Assembly: GCA_023053545.1 (NCBI GenBank)
Contig: JAKZAN010000005.1
Location: 5,270,001 to 5,334,000 of the forward strand
DNA length: 64,000 nucleotides
Reading direction: 5' to 3'
Source of the DNA: Lepidurus packardi
Taxonomy: Eukaryota; Arthropoda; Branchiopoda; Notostraca; Triopsidae
Shown: one piece after another, positions 1 through 10,000 of the stretch
Layout: each line of letters starts with the position of its first letter
Position numbering within the stretch: position 1 is the stretch's first letter
The notes under the pieces: generated by a model
The model's input: the letters and a program-made list of their open reading frames with translations, nothing else
Told to the model about the DNA's origin: nothing
Database searches by the model: none
Translations under genes and position numbers: made by a program

Positions 1-678
1 ATGCTGAAAATCCGTGAAGATCTAGTCTGTACGAAAACGAAGATTTCCATGTCAAAAATCAAAATTGCGGAACTGAAGTCCAAATTGAAAAGCGCACAGG
101 CGAACATTCAGCTAGTTAAAAAAGAAAGGGAAAATTTAAAGTTTCAACTTGAAGTGGCAAATCTACGCTTTGATCATCGGGTGTTACAAGGAGAAATAGA
201 ACTTGCAAAGGAGCAAAATGAGAAGCAGGATTTGGTTGCGGAGCTTACAGACCTGAAGACAAATGAGCAAAAACTCACAGCAGACATTGAAGCAAGCCTT
301 AAAACTTTATCACTGTGCAGATTAAGTTTCAACGATATTAAGGATGAGCCGAACCTCCTCAAGTTTTATGCAGGGATGGAACAAGTAGAAGAGTTTAACG
401 CACTTTATGAGTATCTAAGCGCTGGAGAAAACGGCGAAAATGTTTTCATGTGGCGTGGTGATGCCGAGTCTAAGGAAATTCTTTCGCCGCCCAGGATCGG
501 GAAAAGAAAATTAAGCGGGAAAGATCAACTTCTCGTCGTTTTATGTCGCCTTCGTCTCAACTTATGCGAGCAAGACCTAGCTCACAGATTTGGCATTAGT
601 CAATCAACTGTTAGCCGTACGTTAATAAGTTGGATTCAGTATATGTATCTCCGACTCGGTTCCATGAAAAGCATTTAG
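1..678 (+). CDS. Truncated transposase with coiled coil and HTH_Tnp_4 domain
   Basis: A 225-residue open frame, probably starting before the window. Residues 1-105 are a heptad-rich, charged coiled coil. Residues about 108-140 (SFNDIKDEPNLLKFYAG) match the segment before the DNA-binding domain in THAP/DDE_Tnp_4 transposases. Residues about 168-220 (KLSGKDQLLVVLCRLRLNL, then FGISQSTVSRTL) are the helix-turn-helix of the HTH_Tnp_4 family. The catalytic DDE domain that should follow is absent: the frame stops right after RLGSM, where intact relatives run into the nuclease domain. It is a fossil fragment of a cut-and-paste element, not a host gene. Confidence 0.75.
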   Translation: MLKIREDLVCTKTKISMSKIKIAELKSKLKSAQANIQLVKKERENLKFQLEVANLRFDHRVLQGEIELAKEQNEKQDLVAELTDLKTNEQKLTADIEASLKTLSLCRLSFNDIKDEPNLLKFYAGMEQVEEFNALYEYLSAGENGENVFMWRGDAESKEILSPPRIGKRKLSGKDQLLVVLCRLRLNLCEQDLAHRFGISQSTVSRTLISWIQYMYLRLGSMKSI

Positions 679-934
679 CTCGTACCTGAATACAGTTATC
701 TTCTGTCTGCGAAGTTTCGACCTTACTAATATACTGTTCTTTTTGGAATGTTTCGCTTCTCCTATAATGCCTTTTTCCTTCAGTGCACTGATTAAAGTAG
801 TCCTTAATTACACTCTCACTAAGAAAAGGAACGTAAGTCAGGCAAGTTGTCCAATCTGAATTTTTATTTAGTTCCATATTACAAAAAATAACAACACAGA
901 ATGAATCGCACTGGGTCTCTTTCATGTGTATCAC
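664..934 (-). pseudogene. Fragment of a SWIM/YqaJ-type transposon accessory gene
   Basis: On the minus strand the peptide YVPFLSESVIKDYF, then KRHYRRSETFQKEQYISKVE and VRAKCFS, resembles the region just upstream of the SWIM zinc finger in invertebrate transposon proteins carrying a YqaJ-like nuclease. The match breaks off at RAKCFS, exactly where the + strand transposase fragment ends. The assignment rests on remembered family patterns and is moderately sure. The element probably carried two convergent genes. Confidence 0.45.
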
Positions 935-2421
935 AGACTAAATGGGTAAATAGTGAATTCCCGCCACTGGTATTCTAGTGACAGTGGCGAACGTAAATAT
1001 AAACTCTCAAGAAATGGCTGCTTTTCCCTAGTTCTCACGGTAGCCACCGCCGTACGGTTTCTACAGTGTCGCATCTGGTGGATTAACCCAGGAAACTGCT
1101 CGTGGAATAAGCCCTATAACATCACCAAATCTTTGAACTGTGAACCACTCAATACCAGGTAGTTCGCATTTACTATCACATATCCCGGATCGTCCAAGTA
1201 CATGTATATAAAGTTAGATGTGTTACTTTTTAATTTCTTGCCTGCAAGGAAATACAGTACTGGAATTTATACTTGAATAGTTAATGTAGCTGTTGCGTAG
1301 TAAAATAGCATAATGAAATTATAAGGACTTTCGCAAAAAAACATGTCATATCTATTTGGTGCGATAAAGCTAATTCGTGTATCCCTGATAATGATGCCAA
1401 ACGTAAGGCTAGAAAGAACCTTCCCAGCTTGTTTTGCCCATCACAGATCGCAGATGCATCGCACGTCCTTTCTTTTTTTCCGGGGCTTTGTGGTGGTGGG
1501 GTTAGCATTACTGCGTGTTTTCTTATATTCACCGGAACATATTTTTTGTTAAATCTAGTGAAAGCATTTCTATGTATATTATTCGATTATACGCAATTTT
1601 CGTACATTTTATGCATTCCCGCTATTCAGCCACTGGAGATTGGGTGACATACCGCAGAACGCTTACAGGATTCTTGTTGGAATCTTTGCTTAGATCATAT
1701 ACACTATAGATAGGGCATGGCTATGCTGTAGTGCGTGCAGAGTAAAGGGGAGCGCCAGTAGTAGATTATCCCACAGCAATGGCGGCTTTTGTTACATTTA
1801 TTAGCGTTTCCATGGTTTGGCTTCTGTAATGCTTGATTGAAACAAAGCGAGGTTTAGTATTCCATGAGAAAGAATGGTGTAGCAGTGCTCATTTCAACGT
1901 CAAAAAGCTTAGCCCATTCAGGACTGTTAAGGCTATAAAAGTTAAGACTGGAAAAACTAATACTGGAATACATAAAAGTGCGTTAATTAGCACCATTGTA
2001 AAGAGCAAATTAAAAAAATTAAAATACGAAGAAGTCAGAACAGAGTAACCAAAACAATAAAATTCAAAGGCCAGTAAACTATACATTTTCCAATCAATTT
2101 TTTACATAGGTTTAAACTACGAAGTAGCTTGTAAGAGGAAATAAATTGTGTGACATGCGTCTCCCTAGCATATATTCAAAAATCGCGCTATTTTCCCACA
2201 AGAACGGCCTCCGTATTTGAGTTAAGGGGCTTGTAGGTACCAGATGGCAGCACGAAGTGTGTAACATCTGCCTTTCCGATCCTCTCCTCGTCGTAATCTA
2301 CTCAAAGAGCCTATCTGTCCTGCATCCTTTCTCTGCAACGTATCGTTCATTGAAAGTGCTTGTCCTCTGAAGAGCTAAGGCCGTGTTTTGGCGACTTGCA
2401 TTTTCCTTATCCTTAAACATC
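935..2421. other. Intergenic stretch upstream of RPLP1
   Basis: No convincing gene. Short open frames on both strands (for example 1833-2048 +) lack recognisable domains. The last 40 bases before 2422 hold a pyrimidine run (TTTTCCTTATCC, about 2401-2412) of the 5'-TOP type expected at a ribosomal-protein gene start, so transcription of RPLP1 probably begins within the last few tens of bases. Confidence 0.4.
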
Positions 2422-3238
2422 ATGGCCAGCAACGACGAATTAGCGTGCGTGTATGCTTCTCTCATCTTGGTTGATGATGATGTCGCCATCACAGTAAGTT
2501 TTGACTAAATATTTTATGTTTTTCACCTAAATTCCACCCTTCAACATGTCCTCGCTGGAATTGGTATGTTTCGTGCTTGTCTTACCCTGAAACCATATTA
2601 ATCGCTAAGTAAACCTTTGGGTATTGCTTCCTATCCTGTAATATTGCCGTTTAAGTTGCTCACTTGTACATTTCCTTTATTTTTAGAGAACTTATGTTGT
2701 TGCTCTTGTGTTCTAGGCTGAGAAGATTCAAACCATCTTGAAGGCTGCCGATGTCAAAGTTGAGCCTTACTGGCCTGGTCTCTTTGCCAAGGCGTTGGAA
2801 GGTTTAAACCTGAAACAGATGATTACCAACGTGGGTTCAGGCGCAGGAGCTGCCCCGGCTGCTGGATCTGCACCCGCAGGTATATAATTTTAACAATACA
2901 ATATTTACTCGTTATGAAAAAAGACTGATGATAGCATGGAAGGTTCGCAAAATTTAATCCTGAATTTGTTATGTTGATTTTCCTGGCAGACTGATTCTAA
3001 TTTTGTCTCAACCATTTACTTAAAAATGTGCGTAAAACAAAGTATTAATCAGCTTCTTGTTATACTAGCTGGTGCCGCCGCCCCGGCCGACAAAAAGGAA
3101 GAGAAGAAAAAGGAGGAGAAAAAGGAAGAATCAGAAGAGGAAGACGACGATATGGGCTTTGGTATGTATATGATTATTTACACCCAAGATAGATTCAAAG
3201 CTAATAACATGCCTTTGTTCCTAGGTCTTTTCGATTAA
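2422..3238 (+). CDS. RPLP1: 60S acidic ribosomal protein P1
   Basis: Four coding exons (2422-2493, 2717-2879, 3069-3161, 3225-3238) give 113 residues, the usual length of P1. The N-terminal helical dimerisation domain ([16 protein letters not shown], then [20 protein letters not shown]) is followed by an Ala/Gly/Pro hinge and a highly charged tail ending in [13 protein letters not shown]. This is the universal P-stalk tail that recruits translational GTPases and is bound by ribosome-inactivating proteins. P1 pairs with P2 on P0 at the large-subunit stalk. The tail is split over two exons, the last adding only the final four residues and the stop. The start is the first in-frame ATG, in good context (catcATGG). 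A pyrimidine tract just upstream suggests TOP-type translational control. Confidence 0.97.
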
Positions 3239-3596
3239 GAGTCGTCTGCGTTGTGTCAACGTGCTAAAATACATGCTACGTTTCATAACCAAAATGAATT
3301 CTTTATTACTGTCAAAATTTGATGGGGAATACCTAATTAACAACCTTGAGATATAGGAACCCGTGTGAAGGTTGCCTTTTCCAAAGATGCGACAAAAGGA
3401 TGACATCACGTATCGGAAAAGTACGTGACGACCCATCAGGCTCGTGTCAGTGGAAAATCGTGTAATCTCATGATTTACCCCAACCGTCCTTCCTTTGCAT
3501 ATTTCTGTATCACAGGGCATAGCTTCTCTTAGCAGTTGTCAGTCTCTCGAGTTCTTTTGTGGCGAGTCCTCGGTCCCAGACTCCTTTCAAAACAAG
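3239..3596. other. RPLP1 3' region and spacer
   Basis: 358 bases containing the 3' untranslated part of RPLP1 and the leader of the next gene. Nothing else recognisable. Confidence 0.4.
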
Positions 3597-4085
3597 ATGG
3601 GTCAAACTGATTTATCACGTACGCAGAACTCTACAAGTCAGCAGGTGAAAAACGAGCCTCATTTGCACGAGTTCGACGAAAACGGCCACGACAAAACGAA
3701 AGTAGTCGATAAAGTCATCGATACGCTCCCGTATACTGCGTAAGTACTGTTTTCTGCAATGGAATGAGCTCGTTTTTAATTTTGAACAATCAGTTTGATT
3801 CTAGGAGTGGCCGGTGCGATTTTCCTTGTCTTACTAGTGGTTAAACTTATGATCAAGAGACGCAATTTGAATCTTAAAGCAGGTAAAATGGAGGAAAACG
3901 GGTATGATAATCCAGGTTTGGTCATCGATGCACAACCGCCCACTTATGAAGAGACAATCGAAGGACGGGAAAGCATTGGTGCACGCATTTTCGGGAGCGT
4001 TCATGGCTCCGAAGTGGGTAATGTGGGTGAGACTTCTGGGGTCACGCTTACAAACGTAACTTGGGCCCAATCTGAAAGATTTTAA
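3597..4085 (+). CDS. Small single-pass membrane protein with PPxY motif, unknown
   Basis: Two exons (3597-3739, 3794-4085) give 144 residues. The acceptor chosen (cag at 3791-3793) keeps the frame across the membrane segment. Residues 1-47 are polar with an NST glycosylation sequon and no signal peptide. Residues about 48-69 (LILGVAGAIFLVLLVVKLMI) form one hydrophobic span followed by KRR, so a type III topology with a cytosolic C terminus is likely. The tail carries ENGYDNPG, similar to the sorting-signal region of APP-like tails but lacking the final Tyr of NPxY, and QPPTYEE, a PPxY motif that would bind WW domains of NEDD4-type ubiquitin ligases. A poly(A) signal AATAAA lies at 4188-4193. 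I do not recognise the family. Trafficking control by ubiquitination is an inference from the motif. Confidence 0.7.
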
Positions 4086-4950
4086 GCAACAATTTCTTTT
4101 GTCGCTTTCCGGGAATCGCTTATTATTGGCATATTATGGTTTTAAAATCGCAAAGAGTTTTAAAACTATTAATTAAGCTCTGTTATAAATAAAGCATTCT
4201 GATGTCATGACAGTTTAGAGGAATTCCTTTTGCTTGAAATTGATGAATAAATCCATAATTTACCATTATGTTACCAAACGAGAAAAGGAACAGTTAAATA
4301 CAAGATCGTGTACAAAATAGTTGTGATACAGATATTGCAAATTCCGTGTAGACTTTAATTCATGTGAATAAATGAAACAGTCAGAAATACAATGTTTAAA
4401 AAGTTTACTCACCTGCCGTAGTTGGCAACGTCGTCCAGTCTTGTCTTGCTTGTTGCGTTCCTTGTGGTTTTGGATGATTTATTCTCGTCAAAATAAATGT
4501 CACAGTATTCAAGCTACGCGAGTAAAGGTATGTTTCAAACTGTAGCTTCAAGTTATATTCCTACATGAAAAGATCTTTTTTCTGAGCAGTAATGCAAGTG
4601 ATATTCATTCCATCAATATGTTTAGCTGATGGGTCATGTGTAATGTACCATTTAATATAAAAACTACGAGTATGACGCTATAAAAGGGTATGATATAAAT
4701 AGTATTGATATAAATACAGAGTAGTATTGTTCTAGGTTTTACTAAAAAAAAGAAATTATAAACTTTTTCCTAGTCAAGTTATTAGAAGCAATCATCAACA
4801 CCCGTACGACAGTCCCAAAGGCGAAATTTTGTAATCCGTCTTTTATATTGTATTGTTTGTCTAGATTGAATTTATAAGGAAGCGTGTAAGGAAGGTAAAT
4901 AGTGATTAATCCAAAGGCTTCGCTTTCAAGCTTTCAGCTTGGTTTCCATA
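4086..4950. other. Spacer between membrane-protein gene and TFIIB
   Basis: Contains the poly(A) signal at 4188-4193, AT-rich DNA and one isolated exon-like segment on the minus strand at 4413-4513 (listed separately). Confidence 0.4.
4413..4513 (-). other. Isolated exon-like segment, possible orphan coding exon
   Basis: On the minus strand an acceptor-like tag (4514-4516) is followed by an open 101-base stretch reading LEYCDIYFDENKSSKTTRNA and onward to DDVANYGR, then a strong donor, CAG|GTGAGT (4407-4412). Composition looks coding (charged, no stops in this frame), but I could not find partner exons on either side or name the protein. It may be a lone fragment, an unfinished gene, or chance. 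Confidence 0.25.
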
Positions 4951-6155
4951 ATGGCGTCAACTTCAAGGTACATAAGCTCGTCGTGAAACCTTTGCAATAA
5001 ACGACCCATTTCTATATATAGGGCTGATATAACAAATCGGATTTGCTGTCTAGCCCATCCAGATGCTTCTTTAATCGAAGATTATCGTGCCGGTGACCAA
5101 ATATGTTCAGAATGCGGCCTAGTAGTAGGTGACAGAGTTATAGATGTGGGTTCAGAATGGCGTACGTTTAGCAACGAAAAAGCAAACGCTGATCCTTCTC
5201 GTGTGGGAGGAGCCGAAAACCCTTTGTTAAATGGCACAGACCTTTCTACTATGATTGGCCCAGGCACTGGTGCTGCGTCTTTTGACGAATTTGGCGCTGC
5301 CAAGTACCAAAACCGGAGAACAGTAAATATAAAACAAAACATTAGCTATAAACTTTATCTATTGAATCTATGTATTAAATTGTTTAATCCTTTTAAAAGG
5401 TAAGCAGCTCGGATAGGGCGCTGATTAATGCCTTCAAAGAGATCAACAACATGGCGGATCGCATTAACCTTCCCAAAACCATTGTGGATCGCGCCAATAA
5501 TTTATTCAAGCAAGTTCACGATGGTAAAAATTTGAAAGGTCGGGCTAATGATGCCATTGCCTCAGCTTGCTTGTATATAGCCTGTCGTCAAGAAGGAGTT
5601 CCTCGCACTTTCAAAGTATATTAAAAAAAATAAGAAGTACCTTATTTGCGGGGACTTTTTGGTTAGTAACCGGTTTCGTTTACTAGGAAATCTGTGCTGT
5701 TAGCAAGGTCAGCAAAAAGGAGATTGGCCGCTGTTTCAAGCTTATTCTGAAAGCGTTGGAGACTAGCGTTGATCTTATTACGACTGGAGACTTTATGTCG
5801 AGATTCTGCTCCAACTTGGGTATGACTATTTTACAATCTCTGCCTACCTTATAAATTATTTTCTTGTCTAGGGCTCCCGGTTGTGGTCCAACGCGCTGCG
5901 TCGCATATTGCTCGTAAGGCGGTGGAGTTGGATATTGTGCCTGGTCGTTCGCCTATTTCCGTGGCTGCTGCTGCAATTTACATGGCGTCACAGGCATCTG
6001 AAGATAAGCGAACGCAAAAGGAGATCGGGGATATTGCCGGTGTCGCTGACGTCACAATTCGTCAATCTTACAAGCTTATGTACCCCCGGGCTGCTGAGCT
6101 TTTCCCCGAAGATTTTGCGTTTGCCACACCCATTGAACAGCTGCCTCAACTGTGA
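4951..6155 (+). CDS. GTF2B: Transcription initiation factor IIB
   Basis: Five exons (4951-4967, 5022-5322, 5400-5615, 5687-5819, 5872-6155) give 316 residues, the same length as human TFIIB. The N-terminal zinc ribbon has the ligands C14-x3-H18 and C34-x2-C37. The B-reader/linker contains [11 protein letters not shown]. Two cyclin folds follow: the first with [20 protein letters not shown] and [20 protein letters not shown], the second with [19 protein letters not shown] and [22 protein letters not shown] bridges TBP at the core promoter and RNA polymerase II and helps select the start site. No key residue is missing and sequence conservation is very high. The first coding exon is only 17 bases; its ATG precedes the typical short N terminus. 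Confidence 0.98.
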
Positions 6156-7081
6156 ACATGATCCTAATATGCAAAAAATAGATCTCTTTTCTTTTCGACT
6201 TTTGATCTAATATTTTGTCCTTCATTATTATTGTCTTTTTGTCTGAATCGAGTAATGGTTAAGTGGTTTGATTACAAGTTTTTCCAGTACGTGATGATTC
6301 TGTATAGATAATAATTTGACATGAAAGCTTTTTTGAAAGGGAATCCGGATACTTTTCTTTCTTTCTTTATTTTTATTTCAACATATAACTTTTGAGATTT
6401 TAGGAAACAAGAGACCAGCAGCGTGGGAGCTTTTGTGTTTTATGGCGCGAGAGTTTCTAGTAGCGCAGCATGAACAGCTGTAGTGGCAAGATTCAAGCCT
6501 GGTGAGAAGTGTCGGCTCGCTGATTGTGATGGCGTTTGAATGTATACATTTGTGAATAGTTTTCGTTGAATATCTGTAATTATCAAAGTAATCTTACTAT
6601 TACTAGTGAATTGTTGTGGTCCAAATTGTTGGCCGGTTCTGGCTTTTCATTATTGCCTATGAATAATAGCGTTCTCTGGAGTGCGAAGCGGTCCGGAGAG
6701 CGGTTCTTTGAGACGGTTACACACGCGCGTCCTGTAAGCAAAACAAAGAGCATATTTACAAGTCACATAATATAGGATTTAAGCGCTTTCTAATACACCT
6801 TTGAGCCCAAGCGCTCATTTTACAAAGCCCTATTTGTCTAGTTACAGAATTAATAAGGCACTTTATGTCCTAAAACAGCTACGTTTGAATGCTTTCAATC
6901 ACTCGTAACATAACAAAAACAAAGGAAACTTCTTACTGTAGCAAACAGTGTCAAACTAATTGCTGTAATTAATTGCATGAGTAACTATAAACCCCTTTTT
7001 ATGCCCACTTAAAGCTAGTATGCTCTGTTGACGTATGATAGTAAATTTGTGCATCTTTTTTCTCTTTTCGCAGTTTCTTCA
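6156..7081. other. TFIIB 3' end and pumilio leader region
   Basis: No coding gene seen. The segment just before 7082 ends in a good acceptor (tcttttcgcag, ending 7073), so pumilio must have at least one untranslated 5' exon upstream. A donor-like AGCCTG|GTGAGAAG near 6498 is one candidate. Confidence 0.35.
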
Positions 7082-10000
7082 ATGAAGTGGGGTAGTGGCG
7101 GGGAGAGTTCAGATACTGCTGTTGGCATGCTCGCTAGTGGGGCCAATCATGTTGCTTCGTTACAGACAGTACATTAAAAATAATTAATGTAACTTCTTAA
7201 GTCATGTATGCATTTTCCTCTTTTCTGAAAAGATGTCCGAGTTAACTCGTCCTTCGGCTGTAAGATCCCAAGATGATGCTATGGTAGCCTATTTCTTTCA
7301 GCGCTCCCAAACCGACCCCGATTTACAAAACTTCTCCAAGCAGCATTCTCGCTGGGCTTTGGGTGATGAATCCATTATGGATGTAAGTATTGAAAAATGT
7401 AAACTGTAAAGTACACAACCAAATGCCTTTTGTGGATCATTTTATAGCAGTCCAAGCAAAACATGACCGTGGTAACAGGCATGGAGTCCCATTTGAAAGC
7501 AATGGCATCTGAAGGCGGTCAGACAGGAGGAAGTACGGTTGGTGTTCAACAACATCCGGCCGATCAAACGCACATGACTCACAGAAATCAGTTTGAACAA
7601 GTAAAAAACCAACCAATTTCTTGATTTTGTTTAATTTTTTAAAAAACCAAGACTTTATCAATCTCTTGTTTTTATAGCTGGCTGGCTCAGCCAAGAAGTT
7701 ATGGGGCGTAGAAGAACCCAAAGATGAAGCTAAAGGGCTATTTAATTTGGGGGATCAAACATGGCGCGATTCTGCGTGGAGCAACTCAGCTATAGGTAGA
7801 CCATAGCTCCTTTTCGTGAAGCTACAGTGCTTTTTCTAGATTATCCTTTAGATCACTCGGTGTCACAGCCCATTAGTATGACTCCTCGCCGTTCAGGAAG
7901 TTTTCCTGGGGAAGCAGCTGGCGCCGTGCTATCGCCGCGTTCCTCGGAAACGGGAGGATTGGGGGTCAAAATGGTAGAGTATGTTTTGGGGACTTCCCCT
8001 ACTACAAGAGACTTGGAAGCGCGTATGAGAGGATTAGGAGTAAACCAAGACGGAGATAAAGACACAAATGACAAAGGAGCGCCATCCACACTCAAAGATT
8101 TGGACTCCAATGGCAATGGGCACGCCCACTCACTTGCTCATGCCCGTTCTCATGCAATGGGCGTGATGAAAAACGGGGTTTTATCAGACGACGACAAATT
8201 CAAGTAGTAAAAAGGATTCAAACTTCAATATTCGTTTTCTAAACATTTATTTTTTCCCATTGGGATTCTAGTCGGACACCAGGTTCAAGGCAACCTTCAC
8301 CCTCCGAAGAAGATTTACACAAAAATGGACCTTTACCTTTAATGAAGGAGGACATGTCGGCTTTGTCAGCCATGGCAATGACCAGCTTACCCATGAATCT
8401 GCCCCCGTCGATGGCCATGTCTATGGTGGCACAAGGTCAGAACATGCCGGATCATTTAACGTCCCATTCACATAACAATTTTGGAGAACCAGTCCTCATG
8501 GACCCCAGTATGGTCTCGATAGGGGGAGGCATGCCCCAATACGAACACAACAATTATTCCGTACTCTCGCCCATGGATAGCCAAGCGCTCATGTCGCAGC
8601 AGCAGCAACAACATCAACAGCAGCAGCAGCATCAACATGGTTTTGATCAGCAGGTAAAATATTTGGAGTTGCCCCTTTATTCCATTTCCTTTTTGTTTTA
8701 GCGACCGAAGGTTTTTCTGCTTCGCTTTTAGATATTGTTTATTAATTTAATATTAATTGTTGTTTTGATTAGTTAGTTATGTTTTCAGTATTATTGATGA
8801 GAAGAAAAATTGAGCGGAATTCTATAATTTTTCTTAATTAGTTTAGAGTTAAGCCCGTAGTTCTTGAGTAGTTATCTTATTCAGTTTGTTTCGATGTTGT
8901 TTTCAATTCGTTTTTGTAAGGCAGATGGGTGAAATTCGCAACAATGTTACCAATCTTGCATTAAAAGGAAATAGCTTCTTAGGAATTGTTTGATTGGTCA
9001 GTTCTTGCGTGCTTTAAAATCACATAGTAGAAATAAGAACGAGAAAGAAGGGAGGAAACGTAACAAGACTTGAAGAAAATGTTGGGGCTAAACGAGGTCT
9101 TATTGTCGATTTGGGAAAACAGACACTCGGACTTTGTTGTCTTGCTCTCTCCCAGAGCTCCGTCCCCCCTAAACTCCCCAACTTATGCTGATGGACGAAA
9201 TGCACGCTATGGGTGGCCGTACCTGGCACGAATCGGTGGCAGTTGACAAGCCGTACTTGTTTCTCGTACTCTGTGAATTCGAACGAACGCTGAAGCGCAC
9301 GTCATTTCCCTAGCTCGTAATCTCCCCCCCCCCCCCCCCGCTTTTCGCTCGACTGGGTTCTAATGTGCTGTGCGTTTAGGCATGGTCCTCCACTCATGAG
9401 AGAGGAACAGAGTAGAGCGAATCGAAAGTTCCTTCTTTATTAACGGAAAATATTTTTTATTGTGACGTCACAAGGCGTTGTTTTGAGTCTCCCGTGTGGA
9501 TTAAAAGTTCATTAAAATTGAAAAGTTCAGGTTTGGCAGACATTATTGTCTTGGCATGAGCATTAAGGCTAATTGTGATTGGCATTAGCTATAACGCTAT
9601 TGGCCGGCAAGCGTTTTGTGTTAACCACACGAGGCTAGTAAAGCGGAAAGTGGTAGTTTTTTGGCCCATCTGTGTTTGAAGTCCCGTAATCTTTGTGCAG
9701 CTCAGCATGTAAAGAGTGCGAAGACCTTTCAGAAGTGGCAGTGGAGTGACAAAAAAAGAAAATTCTTGCGACTCCGAAAACTGTTTGGAAATGTGAGCAC
9801 ATTCACGATACATGGGAAGAGTCGAAAAAATGTGATTTGGAAGAAGAGATAATAATTAAAGTTGATGAGAATATCGGAAGGGGATTGGGAGATGGGTGTA
9901 CTGACAACAGAAACGAGGAGGGGGGTAAGGAGGGAAGGGAGGGTGTGCAAAACCCAAGTATGGCCTGATTCAAAACTGGGTAGCAAATTGAAACAGGTGT

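Larger units (their letters stand above)
1..934. mobile_element. DNA transposon remnant, two convergent gene fragments
   Basis: A transposase fragment on + (1-678) runs into a second gene fragment on - (about 934-664). The two coding stretches meet, tail to tail, within about 15 bases near 660-675. Their ends both fall in the middle of recognisable domains, so a segment between two convergent genes has apparently been deleted. The left end lies outside the window. I saw no terminal inverted repeat on the right. Confidence 0.6.

Noticed and set aside
1833-2048. Lys-rich 71-codon frame upstream of RPLP1
   Set aside because: AT-rich DNA easily gives Lys-rich frames; no similarity or conserved context seen.
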